Source: Kribbella kalugense (GTDB lineage Bacteria; Actinomycetota; Actinomycetes; Propionibacteriales; Kribbellaceae). Taken from it: a stretch of DNA of 64,000 nucleotides. How positions within the stretch are numbered: position 1 is the first letter of the stretch; each line of letters opens with the position of its first letter. Positions 27,679 through 36,060 of the stretch are shown one piece after another. A program made the translations under genes and the position numbers. The notes under the pieces were generated by a model, which had not been told where the DNA came from, did not search any database, and worked only from the letters and a program-made list of their open reading frames with translations. The DNA is taken from assembly GCF_004365875.1 (NCBI RefSeq), contig NZ_SODF01000001.1:1240001-1304000 (forward strand). Reading direction: 5' to 3'.

Positions 27679-28005
27679 GTGTCAGCGATGAATAGGCTCG
27701 CCGAGCTGTGCCGTGATGTGAGGAGTCACGGCAACGCGGGGCTCGGACGAGCTGCGATCCAACCGGCGGTGTGTACCGGCATCCACGAGGTGAGCTCGTC
27801 GAGCAGCCCGGTGCGACCGCGACGCGTGGCGGTGCTGAGGTTGAGCAACGGCATGACGACCACGCTGCGACTTGGCGAAGGTGCCAAGCTGCCCGCGCCT
27901 GGAAGCACTGTTTTCGTCCAAGGTGGCCGAGGCATGGGCGATCAGCCTGTCTCAGGTGGGGTCATCCTCGCGTCGAGCGAGCCTGTCCGGACGTCAATGG
28001 TCTGA
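27679..28005 (+). CDS. Possible small protein, unrecognised
   Basis: A 108-codon open frame starting GTG after AAGGGGGAAGT, a good purine-rich ribosome site. An internal ATG at 27688 is an alternative start. The product is basic, with a Ser run near residue 40 and a C-terminal half (VLRLSNGMTTTLRLGEGA, then PAPGSTVFVQGG) that could fold as a small beta barrel. Third-position GC is high as in real genes here, but no family is recognisable. A hairpin follows at 28021-28054. Without it the gene-free stretch 27495-28067 would be 573 nt. Confidence 0.35.
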   Translation: MSAMNRLAELCRDVRSHGNAGLGRAAIQPAVCTGIHEVSSSSSPVRPRRVAVLRLSNGMTTTLRLGEGAKLPAPGSTVFVQGGRGMGDQPVSGGVILASSEPVRTSMV

Positions 28006-28020
28006 GTCAGTGACAACTGG

Positions 28021-28054
28021 CCGGTCTCAGGTGTCAACGCCCAGCTGAGGCCGG
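28021..28054. terminator. Hairpin between convergent genes
   Basis: CCGGTCTCAG pairs with CTGAGGCCGG (one T-G wobble, 14-nt loop). It lies 14 nt before the 3' end of the minus-strand YCII gene and 15 nt after the putative small gene, and could serve both. Confidence 0.5.
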
Positions 28055-28067
28055 CAAGTCCCCGGAA

Positions 28068-28418
28068 CTACTCCGGCATCGGAGCGGTGAATTCCCGGAT
28101 CTCGATCGGGGAGTACGGCGCCTCGGGCAGGCGCGCGGCGATCTCGGTCGCGCGCTCCAGGTCGCAGTCGACGATGTAGTAACCGGCCAGTACTTCCTTG
28201 GCCTCGGTGAACGGCCCGTCGGTGACCGCCGGTACGCCGTCCTGAACCCGGACCACCCGTGCGTTCGCGACGGTCAGGCCGAGTCCGTCGACGAATTCGC
28301 CGCTCGCCCGCAGCTCCTCGGTCAGTTTGCCGTGCTGTTCCATCACCTGGTCGATGCCCTGCTCGTGCAGGGTGCCCCAGGTCTCGTCGTTCCCGTAGAT
28401 CAGCAGCATGTATTTCAT
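28068..28418 (-). CDS. YCII-related (DGPF domain) protein
   Basis: A 116-residue protein of the YCII/DGPF family, small ferredoxin-fold proteins of unclear function. The beginning MKYMLLIYGND and the central TDGPFTEAKEVLAGYYIVD are diagnostic. Many relatives are paired with ECF sigma factors, which are absent here. GGAGG upstream of ATG 28418 decides the start over an in-frame codon 63 nt further 5'. It follows the AhpD-like gene by 71 nt on the same strand. Confidence 0.88.
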   Translation of the reverse strand: MKYMLLIYGNDETWGTLHEQGIDQVMEQHGKLTEELRASGEFVDGLGLTVANARVVRVQDGVPAVTDGPFTEAKEVLAGYYIVDCDLERATEIAARLPEAPYSPIEIREFTAPMPE

Positions 28419-28489
28419 ACCAGCCTCCAATTCACCGGGAACGTCGGAACGCCGGATGTCTTCTCGACATCCGGCGCTCACGTTACTTG

Positions 28490-28945
28490 CTACCAGGTGG
28501 CTCCGGCGGGAGCGCGCACCGTCGTGTTGATGCGGTTGAACATGTTCGTCAGCGCGATCATCAGCACGATCGCCGACAGTTCCTTCTCGCCGAACTCGTC
28601 GGCCGCCGCGGCCCAGATGTCGTCACTGACCGAGGTGGGATTGTCGGCCAGCCGGGTCGCGGCCTCGGCCAGCTCGAGCGCGGCCCGCTCGGCGTCGGTG
28701 AATAGGTCGGACTCCCGCCACGCGGCGACCTGGTGCAGCCGCTCGTCGGTCTCGCCGTTCTTCAGCGCCGACTTGATCCCGCCGAACACGCACGGGGAGC
28801 AGCCGTTGATCTGGCTGGCCCGCAGATGCACGAGCTCCAGGATCTTGCCGTCCGTCCCGGACTGGCCGATCGCCTTATAGATGTTCTGGATGCCCTTGGT
28901 GGCGTCCGGCAGAATCGTTGCAGGGTTGGTCATCCGTGCTTGCAT
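28490..28945 (-). CDS. AhpD-like carboxymuconolactone decarboxylase family protein
   Basis: A 151-residue all-helical protein of the AhpD/CMD family. The redox pair is CSPC (in INGCSPCVFGG, around residue 60), with the conserved His in LVHLRASQ and Glu before it, the arrangement of alkylhydroperoxidases. It probably reduces peroxides, forming trimers or hexamers. GGAGAACCTCCC precedes the ATG at 28945; an alternative ATG lies four codons downstream. It lies 35 nt beyond the end of cluster 3 and may be read with it. Confidence 0.88.
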   Translation of the reverse strand: MQARMTNPATILPDATKGIQNIYKAIGQSGTDGKILELVHLRASQINGCSPCVFGGIKSALKNGETDERLHQVAAWRESDLFTDAERAALELAEAATRLADNPTSVSDDIWAAAADEFGEKELSAIVLMIALTNMFNRINTTVRAPAGATW

Positions 28946-28980
28946 GGGAGGTTCTCCATCAGGGTGTGTGACTGTTGCTT

Positions 28981-29763
28981 TCACTCCCTTGACGGATGCT
29001 GCGCGGCGGATGTGACAGCGAACCTCAGATCTCTTCTGAGCCGTTCGTCGACCAGTACGGCGGGATCGGAGTACTGCGCTGTCAGGCAGACCGGGCCTGC
29101 ATATCCGACCTTCTGTAGTGCGGCGAAGACGGCCGGCCAGTCGGAGAGCCCGTCCTCGGCCTCGACGAAGTTCGTCTTCCAGCCACCGTCGGTCCGCAGG
29201 TAGTGGACGTTCTTGAGGTTCACGATTCCGAGCCGGTCCGCGCCGAGCTCCAGCGTCACCGCGGGATGGTCACCGGCCAGCGCGTCGTGCGCCGCGTCCC
29301 ACACCAGCTTGAACCGGTCCGGCAACCCGTCGAGCAACTGCAGTACGCCGAGCGTCGACGAAACATACCGCCCGTGATGCGGCTGCACCCCGACCTGTAC
29401 GTCGTACCGCTCCGTCAGTACGGCGGCCTGCTCGAGCATCGCGCGGTTGCGTTGGACGGAGGCGGCGTACCCGTCGGAGCCGAGCTCGGCCATGATCCGG
29501 ATCATCGGTACGCCGGCTTCCGCGCAAGCGGCGAACACCGGCTCGGACAGGTCGCTGGCGACGCTGATCGGTTCGATGCCCTCGGCCCGTAACTGCCCGG
29601 TGAACTTCGGCAGCTCGGTCTCGGCGTTCGCCGGCGTCAGGTACGCCGCGTCTCGGACCGGGATCTCGGCGCCGCCGAACCCGATCCCGGCGACCAGCCG
29701 CCCGAGCTCGTCACCGGGCAGACCCAACCAGGGTTTGGTGAACACCGACCACAGATACGTCAT
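28981..29763 (-). CDS. Sugar phosphate isomerase/epimerase (TIM barrel, xylose-isomerase-like)
   Basis: A 260-residue AP-endonuclease-family-2 TIM barrel, the fold of sugar isomerases, epimerases and inosose dehydratases. Likely metal/substrate residues are in GVQPHHGRYVSS, KLVWDAAHDALAG and NLKNVHYLR. The start is the ATG sharing one base with the upstream permease stop (TGATG), with AGGAGG just before it. It is the last gene of cluster 3 and probably processes the imported carbohydrate or its keto form. Confidence 0.88.
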   Translation of the reverse strand: MTYLWSVFTKPWLGLPGDELGRLVAGIGFGGAEIPVRDAAYLTPANAETELPKFTGQLRAEGIEPISVASDLSEPVFAACAEAGVPMIRIMAELGSDGYAASVQRNRAMLEQAAVLTERYDVQVGVQPHHGRYVSSTLGVLQLLDGLPDRFKLVWDAAHDALAGDHPAVTLELGADRLGIVNLKNVHYLRTDGGWKTNFVEAEDGLSDWPAVFAALQKVGYAGPVCLTAQYSDPAVLVDERLRRDLRFAVTSAAQHPSRE

Positions 29764-30596
29764 CAACGGCCTCCTAGACCACTCATGGTGATACCTCGGA
29801 CGAACCAGCGTTGGGTCAGGAAGAACAGGACGATCAGCGGGATCGTGGTGACGGTCGCTGCCATCAGCAACAAGTTCCACTGGGTGCCGTTGGTGTCCTG
29901 GAACACCTGCAGACCAACGGATGCCGTTCGGGTGGCGTCGCTGTTGGAGATCACCAACGGCCACAGCAAGTTGTTCCACTGACCGATAAACTTGAACACG
30001 GCCAGCGTCGCGATCGCCGGCACCGCGAGCGGGATGATCACCCGGACGAACGCCTGCCACCGGTTCGCGCCGTCCAGCCGGGCGGCCTCCTCGTAGTCGC
30101 GCGGGATGCCGAGGAAGAACTGCCGGAGCAGGAACACGCCGATCGCGGTGAACGCGTGCGGCAGGATCATCCCGGGCCAGGTGTCGATCCCGTGCAGTTT
30201 CGCGACCAGCACGAACTGCGGGATCAGGGTCACCTGTGACGGGATCATGAGCGTCGCCAGGTAGATCCCGAACAGCCAGCTGCGGCCAGGGAAGTTCAGC
30301 CGGGCGAACGCGTACGCCGCGAGCGCAGCGGTGACCGTTTCGATGATCGTCGTACCGCCGGCGAAGTAGACGGTGTTCAGCAGGTACTTGCCGAGCGGGA
30401 CCAGGTCGAACGCGCGGGTCAGGTTCTCCGGGTGCCAGCTGCTCGGCCAGAACGACGGCTTGGCCGCCATCGACTCGGCGTCGGACTGGAACGCGACCAG
30501 CACCATCATCACGACCGGAACGAGTGTGAAGGCGGTGACGAGGAAACAGCCGAAGAGGATCAGCTTGCGGCGGATGTCAGTTGTCTCAGTTGTCAT
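29763..30596 (-). CDS. Carbohydrate ABC permease 2 (MalG type), cluster 3
   Basis: A 277-residue CUT1 permease, with EAA loop YEEAARLDGANRWQAF around residue 180 and C-terminus FVRGITMSGLGGR. The start ATG (M-T-T-E-T) lies in an 11-nt overlap with the previous permease gene, in a junction identical over 20 nt to that of cluster 1. The upstream in-frame extension is only the other gene read in a second frame. Confidence 0.92.
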   Translation of the reverse strand: MTTETTDIRRKLILFGCFLVTAFTLVPVVMMVLVAFQSDAESMAAKPSFWPSSWHPENLTRAFDLVPLGKYLLNTVYFAGGTTIIETVTAALAAYAFARLNFPGRSWLFGIYLATLMIPSQVTLIPQFVLVAKLHGIDTWPGMILPHAFTAIGVFLLRQFFLGIPRDYEEAARLDGANRWQAFVRVIIPLAVPAIATLAVFKFIGQWNNLLWPLVISNSDATRTASVGLQVFQDTNGTQWNLLLMAATVTTIPLIVLFFLTQRWFVRGITMSGLGGR

Positions 30597-31530
30597 AGTG
30601 CACCAACCTGCGCTGGAAGAGGAACTGACCGGCGGTGATGACGACGATGAACGCGAACAGCACCAGCGATTGCGCCGCGGCGTACCCCTGGTCGTAGTTC
30701 TCGAAGCCGGTCCGGTAGATGTACATGACCAACGTGGTCGTGCGCGTGCCTGGACCACCGTTCGTCATGATCAGCGCCTGGTCGAACACCTGGAACGACC
30801 CGATCACCGACGTGACGATCACGAAGAACAGTGCCGGGGACAGCATCGGCAGCGTGATGTGCCGGAAGCTGTTCCAGGGCGACGTACCGTCCACTCGCCC
30901 GGCCTCGTAGAGCTGTTGCGGGATCGCCTGGAGTCCGGCGAGGAAGACCACCATGCCGAAGCCGAAGCTCTTCCAGACGCTCATCTGGATCAGCGCGGGC
31001 ATCGCCCAGTTGTCCGAGATCAGCCAGGTCGGTCCATTGATGCCGAACCATCCGAGCACGGCGTTCACCAGGCCGTCGTGCGGGATGTAGAGCCAGATCC
31101 AGACGAACGCCACCGCGACCGTGATGGTTGCGTACGGCAACAGCAGGAGCGACCGGAAGATCGCGATCCGGCGTACGCCGTGGTTGAGCAGCAGCGCGAG
31201 GGCCAGGCTGACCGCGATCGTGAGCGGCACACTGACCAGCGTGAAGTACGCCGTGTTGCCGAGCGCGGACCAGAACGTCGGGTCCGGGCCGAGACGGGCG
31301 AAGTTGTGCAGGCCGGCCCAGGTCGGGCTGCTGAACAGGTTCCAGTTCAGCAGCGAGATGACGCCGGCGGCAACGACCGGTCCGGCGGTGAAGATCAGGA
31401 AGCCGATCAGGCTGGGCAGGATGAACAGCCAGGCGGTGAGCGCCTCGCGGCTGCGCCAGCGCGGCGTCGGGTTCGACGACTGGTGGGATGGTGCCGGGGC
31501 AGTGACCGCTGGTGCGGTATCGACGGCCAT
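30586..31530 (-). CDS. Carbohydrate ABC permease 1 (MalF type), cluster 3
   Basis: A 314-residue MalF-type permease with a ~30-residue Pro/Ala/Ser-rich N-terminus before the helices. Its EAA loop is YEAGRVDGTSPWNSF, with Gly replacing the second Ala, and it ends VHYDN like the cluster 1 protein. AAGGGGTGA lies 6 nt before the ATG and 5 nt separate it from the binding-protein gene, so the three transporter genes are one transcriptional unit. Confidence 0.9.
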   Translation of the reverse strand: MAVDTAPAVTAPAPSHQSSNPTPRWRSREALTAWLFILPSLIGFLIFTAGPVVAAGVISLLNWNLFSSPTWAGLHNFARLGPDPTFWSALGNTAYFTLVSVPLTIAVSLALALLLNHGVRRIAIFRSLLLLPYATITVAVAFVWIWLYIPHDGLVNAVLGWFGINGPTWLISDNWAMPALIQMSVWKSFGFGMVVFLAGLQAIPQQLYEAGRVDGTSPWNSFRHITLPMLSPALFFVIVTSVIGSFQVFDQALIMTNGGPGTRTTTLVMYIYRTGFENYDQGYAAAQSLVLFAFIVVITAGQFLFQRRLVHYDN

Positions 31531-31535
31531 GTCGA

Positions 31536-32858
31536 TCACCCCTTCCTGGCGGTGGCTTGGCGGACGGTGTCGAGGTGCTGGCGCATCAGGATGTCGAGGC
31601 GCGGCGTGAGTCCGTTGATGGCCTCCGGGACGGTGACCTGGCCGAGGAAGGTTCGGGGCAGGTCCTGGCCGAGCAACTGCTTGACCTGGTTCCAGTTCGT
31701 GGTGACGTCGAAGGCGTGACCGCCGGCGAGCTTGCCGGCCAGGATGTCCTGGACGATGCCGAGGTTGTCGGGCGGCGGCTGGAACGCGGTCCCCGCACTG
31801 AGCCGGGCCGGGTTGTTGCGGCCGGCCTTGGCGTAGATGTCGAGGGCGCCGGTGCTGGTCAGGGCCTTGATCAACTTCCACGCGAGGTCGAGCTCGGCAC
31901 CATCGCGTACCCCCGATGGAATCGCGAAGCTGGAGCCCGAGACCCGCGGCTTGCTGCCCGCCGAGCCGGCCGGAAACGGGATGATGTCCCAGTCAAACTT
32001 GGCTTTCCGGGCGTTCACGACCTGCCACGGACCGTTCTGCATGAACGCGACGTTGCCCTGCATGAAGTTGGACAGCGAACTCTCGGTGACGAGGTTCTTG
32101 ATCGGCGGTGTGACCTTGTCCTTGACGAACAGGTCGATGACGTACTGCAGCGCCTCCATCGACTCCGGATCGCCCAACGTGCTCCGGCCACCGTCGTCGC
32201 TCATCACGTTGCCGCCGGCGCAGTAGATCCACGACACCAGGTCGTCGATGGCCGGCGCGCAGGTGAAGCCGTACTGCTGTCCGGGTTTGGTGAGCTGTTT
32301 GCAGAGGTCGCGGAAGGTTGCCCAGGACATCGGTTCGGTCCGGGACGGCAGCGCGATGCCCTGCTGCTTCAGCAGGTCCTTGTTGTAGTACATGACGGTC
32401 GGTGCGACGTCGAAGCCGATCGCGTACGTCTTGCCGTTGAAGCTCGAGATCCGCCGACTGGTGTCGTAGAAGTCGTCGAGCTTGAAGTCCGGGTCGGCGG
32501 CGATCAGGTCATCGAGCGGTCGGTGTGCACCACGGGCGGCGTACGTCGGGATCAGGGTGCCGTTGAGTGCGGTGACCAGGCTCGCGGTGCCGCTGACCAG
32601 TTGCAGGTCGAGCTTGGTCGGGTAGCTGGGCGACGGCGTCAGGGTCGCGACGGACTTGACCTTCAGCTGCTGCTCGACGTACTTGCCGAAGTCGTCCCAG
32701 ACCTTCTTCTCCGCGGGGCTGCTGGACCACATGGACCAGGTCGCGCTACCGGATGGCGGGCCGGACGAGCAGCCGGCCACAGTTCCAGCCGCGGCCAACC
32801 CGAGCCCGGCCAGGCCGGTCAGCTCTAGGAAGCTGCGGCGGGACAGCTTGGTGGACAT
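31536..32858 (-). CDS. Sugar-binding lipoprotein of ABC importer, cluster 3
   Basis: A 440-residue family 1 solute-binding protein. Twin-arginine motif LSRRSFLELTG and lipobox TVAGC show Tat export and lipid anchoring. The mature protein has a typical aromatic-rich cleft region (SATWSMWSSSP). GGGAG precedes the ATG by about 7 nt. Ten nt separate it from the upstream enolase-family gene. Confidence 0.92.
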   Translation of the reverse strand: MSTKLSRRSFLELTGLAGLGLAAAGTVAGCSSGPPSGSATWSMWSSSPAEKKVWDDFGKYVEQQLKVKSVATLTPSPSYPTKLDLQLVSGTASLVTALNGTLIPTYAARGAHRPLDDLIAADPDFKLDDFYDTSRRISSFNGKTYAIGFDVAPTVMYYNKDLLKQQGIALPSRTEPMSWATFRDLCKQLTKPGQQYGFTCAPAIDDLVSWIYCAGGNVMSDDGGRSTLGDPESMEALQYVIDLFVKDKVTPPIKNLVTESSLSNFMQGNVAFMQNGPWQVVNARKAKFDWDIIPFPAGSAGSKPRVSGSSFAIPSGVRDGAELDLAWKLIKALTSTGALDIYAKAGRNNPARLSAGTAFQPPPDNLGIVQDILAGKLAGGHAFDVTTNWNQVKQLLGQDLPRTFLGQVTVPEAINGLTPRLDILMRQHLDTVRQATARKG

Positions 32859-32868
32859 TGATTCTCCC

Positions 32869-34011
32869 TCACCTATAGAGCAGGTCGATCGACTCGGCGC
32901 GGATGCGTTCCTCGTCGACCTCGACGCCCAGTCCAGGGGCGGTGGGGACCGTTGCGACGGCCTTGGTGATGCTCAGCCCGTCGACGTACAGATCGGTCAG
33001 CAGCTCCGGCCCGTTGAGCTCGGCGGGCAGTGCGAGCTCGAGCTGACTGAACACGTGCAGGGCGGCGGCGAACGCGATACCGCAGTCGGTCAGGCCGCTG
33101 GCGAGGATCTCGAGACCGCCCGCGAGCGCGGTCTGGGCAGTCTTCAGGGCGTTGCGCAGTCCGCCGGATTTGCAGACCTTGATCACGACCAGGTCGGCGG
33201 CGTCGAGGCGGATCGCGCGGGCGAGGTCCTGTGCGGAGAAGCTGCCCTCGTCGATCGCGATCGGGAGCGTGATCAGCTCACGCAGCCGTTGCATCGCGAG
33301 CGTGTCCGTGCTCGGCACGGGCTGCTCGACGCAGTGGATCGTGCGGAGGTCCGCCGTACGGTCGAGCAGCTGCTTGAGCGCGCTCGGGCGATAGGACTGG
33401 TTGGCGTCGAGCCACAGCGGCTTGCCGCCGGCCACCTCGGCGACGGTGTGGATCGCGGCAGTGTCCGCATCGAGGTCGCCACCGATCTTCACCTTGTACG
33501 CCGAATAGTCCGACGACTGGAGCGCGTGTTCGCGGACCGCGTCTTGATCGCCGACCCCGATCGCCGAGCAGAGCGGGATCTCGTCGTGGATCTTGCCGCC
33601 GAGGAGAGCGTGGACGGGGACGCCGGCGAGTTTGCCGGCCGCGTCGTGCATCGCGACGTCGACAGCGGCCCGGGCGAATGGGAACCCGTTCGACACCGCC
33701 GGACTGAGCCGCTTGGCGGCCCGTTGGTGGAACAGCTCGACGTCGAACGGCGTGAGCTCGAGCAGGATCGGCGCGAGATGCCGCCGGATCACCACCGCCA
33801 TCGTCTCGGCGGTCTCGTAGCTCCAGCTGGGCAGCGCTCGCTGCTCGCCCCAGCCGACGACGCCGTCCTCGGTGGTGAGCTTGACGAAGATCACCGCCCC
33901 GGCCTGATCGGGCGCCGCGTCGGGAGCACCGACGGCACCGCTGCCGAGCACGAACCGGCGAGCGAACGGCACCGCGACCGGGAACACCTCAACCTGACTG
34001 ATGCGGGACAT
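32869..34011 (-). CDS. Enolase superfamily enzyme, muconate lactonizing/OSBS subgroup
   Basis: A 380-residue enolase-superfamily enzyme. Its active-site pattern is that of the muconate-lactonizing enzyme subgroup: K173-V-K175 on strand two (YKVKIGG), metal ligands D202 (LDANQ), E229 (CVEQP) and D254 (IDEGS), and a lysine K278 on strand six (VIKVCKSGG). This subgroup covers cycloisomerases, o-succinylbenzoate synthases, N-succinylamino acid racemases and dipeptide epimerases. It is chemically distinct from both cluster 1 enzymes. The substrate is unknown, but the sugar-transport context is unusual for this subgroup. Confidence 0.85.
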   Translation of the reverse strand: MSRISQVEVFPVAVPFARRFVLGSGAVGAPDAAPDQAGAVIFVKLTTEDGVVGWGEQRALPSWSYETAETMAVVIRRHLAPILLELTPFDVELFHQRAAKRLSPAVSNGFPFARAAVDVAMHDAAGKLAGVPVHALLGGKIHDEIPLCSAIGVGDQDAVREHALQSSDYSAYKVKIGGDLDADTAAIHTVAEVAGGKPLWLDANQSYRPSALKQLLDRTADLRTIHCVEQPVPSTDTLAMQRLRELITLPIAIDEGSFSAQDLARAIRLDAADLVVIKVCKSGGLRNALKTAQTALAGGLEILASGLTDCGIAFAAALHVFSQLELALPAELNGPELLTDLYVDGLSITKAVATVPTAPGLGVEVDEERIRAESIDLLYR

Positions 34012-34038
34012 CGTGGGTTCTTCCTCTCAAGCCGCGAT

Positions 34039-35064
34039 TCAGGCCGCGATCGACCACGCGGCGGCGTCTACGAAGCTCGGGCCCCGGGTGCCGTTGTCGA
34101 GCCACTGGAGTGCGTCCTTCAGGACGTAGCCCGCGAGTGCGAGATGACCTTCGGCGGTGTCCCCGGCGATGTGCGGGGTGAGCAGCAGGTTCGGGGTCTG
34201 GAGGGTCTTGGCGTCGAACGCCGGCGGCTCGGGGTCGTAGACGTCCAGGGCGGCGTAGATCCGGCCGTCCAGCGCGTGCTCGAGCAGCGCCTGCTGGTCG
34301 ATCGCCGGTCCGCGCGACGAGTTGATCACGACCGCGCCGTCCGGGAGTGCCTCGATCAGTTCGCGGGAGATCATGCCTTTGGTCTCGGGCACGTTCGGGA
34401 CGTGAATCGTCAAGAAGGTGCTCGCTGACGTTTCGCGCAGATCCGCCAGGCGGACGCCGAGTTGCTCTGCGCGCTCGGTTGTTAGGTAGGGGTCGTAGAC
34501 AACCAGGTCGCAGCCGAACGGCTTCAGCAGCGTGATCAACGCCCGGGCGGTGCTGCTCGCGCCGATGATGCCGACCTTGGCGCCGGCCAGCTCGTGACCG
34601 CGGTACTCCGTCTGCTTCCAGCCGCCGGCGCGGATCGCATCGTCGAACCGGGGGAGTCGCCGGGCCAGCGTGAGCATCGATGCGAGGCAGTACTCGCCGA
34701 CCGACCAGGCGATCCGTGGACCCGCCGAGAACACCGCGACGCCCTGGTCCAGGATGACCGGATCGATCAGGTTCTTCACCGTGCCGGCTGCGTGCGCAAC
34801 CACCTTCGGCCCGTTCCCGTCGGACCACAGTTCCTTGCCGAGGTGCGGCGTACCCCAGCTGGTGAGGAGGACGTCGGCACCGGCGACAAGCTGCGGTACG
34901 GCCGCTGGGTCGAGCGCCGGCGGCTTGGCGGCGGATCCAGGACCGGTGGTGTGCTCGGCGGTGGCCCAGACGACCTCGAAGCGGTCCTCGAGCAAGCGCC
35001 GGGTGTCGGCGTCGACGACATCGGCAGCACGTTCGGGGGAGAAGAGGGCAGCGAGTTTCGGCAT
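34039..35064 (-). CDS. D-isomer-specific 2-hydroxyacid dehydrogenase
   Basis: A 341-residue NAD-dependent 2-hydroxyacid dehydrogenase family member. Catalytic Arg lies in INSSRGPAID (~R242), Glu in the following segment DVYDPEPP, and His in LTPHIAGD. The dinucleotide loop reads GIIGASSTAR: only the first glycine of the usual G-x-G-x-x-G is kept, so cofactor binding may be altered. It is first in the minus-strand cluster 3 operon, divergent from the LysR gene, and may oxidise or reduce a sugar-derived 2-hydroxy acid. Confidence 0.88.
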   Translation of the reverse strand: MPKLAALFSPERAADVVDADTRRLLEDRFEVVWATAEHTTGPGSAAKPPALDPAAVPQLVAGADVLLTSWGTPHLGKELWSDGNGPKVVAHAAGTVKNLIDPVILDQGVAVFSAGPRIAWSVGEYCLASMLTLARRLPRFDDAIRAGGWKQTEYRGHELAGAKVGIIGASSTARALITLLKPFGCDLVVYDPYLTTERAEQLGVRLADLRETSASTFLTIHVPNVPETKGMISRELIEALPDGAVVINSSRGPAIDQQALLEHALDGRIYAALDVYDPEPPAFDAKTLQTPNLLLTPHIAGDTAEGHLALAGYVLKDALQWLDNGTRGPSFVDAAAWSIAA

Positions 35065-35135
35065 GGCACTGACGGTAAGCGCCTTCCGCTATGCAGGTCC
35101 AAGCCCGTTTCTGTATGAACCGATACCGTGTGGGC

Positions 35136-36026
35136 ATGGATCTCTCCTTGCAGCAGCTCCGCGGATTCGTCGCTGTCGCCGAGGAACTGCACTACGGCCG
35201 GGCCGCCCAGCGGCTGAACCTGACCCAGCCGCCGCTGACCCGGCAGATCCAGGGCCTCGAACGCACCCTCGACGTACGCCTCTTCGACCGAACCGGCCGC
35301 GGCGTCCGACTGACCGCGGCCGGCGGGGTGTTCCTCGAACACGCCCGCCGCGTCCTCGCGCTGCTCGAGGTCGCTCCGGAAGCGACTCGGCGCGCGGCCG
35401 ATGGCACGACCGGGACGTTGCGGCTCGCGTTCACCGCGATCGGCGCGTACGCCGTACTCGCGGACTTCCTCACCATGGTCGGCAAGCGGACGCCGGGCGT
35501 GACCGCCGAGCTGACCGAACTCGTCAGTCCGGCCCAGTTCGAGGCACTGGCGAACCTGGAGATCGATCTCGGGCTGGTCCGGCCGCCGATTCCGGCGCAG
35601 TTCGAGTCGCTGCTGGTGCACTCGGAGGATCTGGTGCTCGCCGTACCGGCATCCCATCCGTTGGCCGATGGGGACGGGACGGTCTCGCTAGTGGATGCGA
35701 CCGACGACTACATCGGGTACAGCCCGGAAGGATCGCAGTACCTGCATGACATCTGCGCGGCGATGATCGGCATGGATCGGTACGCCGTCAGCCAACTGGC
35801 CTCGCAGGTCCCGACAATGCTCGCGCTGGTTCGGGCCGGCCTGGGTTGTGCGTTGATCCCGCGCTCGATCATGGCGATGGGTGTCGAAGGGGTTCGGTAC
35901 CGCGAACTGGACGCGGCCGACGCGCACTCGGTGACCCTGCACGCCTGCTGGAGTCCGGACAACCCGAACCCGGCGCTCCAGCGGCTGGCCGAGTCGCTGC
36001 GGCAGGACCCGCATCTCGCCACTTGA
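35136..36026 (+). CDS. LysR family regulator, probable activator of cluster 3
   Basis: A 296-residue LysR-type regulator. The helix-turn-helix is in the first 60 residues (LHYGRAAQRLNLTQPPLTRQI), followed by the linker helix and a two-lobe effector domain. It is divergent from the cluster 3 operon with 71 nt between starts, the classical LysR layout. In that gap ATGCAG/CTGTAT (35092-35117) is an imperfect dyad that could be its site. ATG 35136 matches the family N-terminus (MDLSLQQLRGF). Confidence 0.9.
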   Translation: MDLSLQQLRGFVAVAEELHYGRAAQRLNLTQPPLTRQIQGLERTLDVRLFDRTGRGVRLTAAGGVFLEHARRVLALLEVAPEATRRAADGTTGTLRLAFTAIGAYAVLADFLTMVGKRTPGVTAELTELVSPAQFEALANLEIDLGLVRPPIPAQFESLLVHSEDLVLAVPASHPLADGDGTVSLVDATDDYIGYSPEGSQYLHDICAAMIGMDRYAVSQLASQVPTMLALVRAGLGCALIPRSIMAMGVEGVRYRELDAADAHSVTLHACWSPDNPNPALQRLAESLRQDPHLAT

Positions 36027-36053
36027 CCTAGAGCGAGCTCTAACTCGTACGCT
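36023..36053 (+). promoter_or_regulatory. MerR-type promoter, leaderless
   Basis: TTGACC (36023-36028) and TACGCT (36048-36053) are separated by 19 bp, the lengthened spacer of MerR-activated promoters. The spacer begins with a perfect dyad TAGAGC-GA-GCTCTA (36029-36042). The -10 box ends 7 nt before the SDR ATG, so transcription should start at or next to the start codon. The cognate MerR protein is not adjacent. Confidence 0.7.
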
Positions 36054-36060
36054 CAAGGGC

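Noticed and set aside
32656..34428. 590-codon plus-strand open frame opposite the cluster 3 enolase and binding-protein genes
   Set aside because: The minus strand encodes complete conserved active sites; the plus product has only biased Arg/Glu/Val composition.
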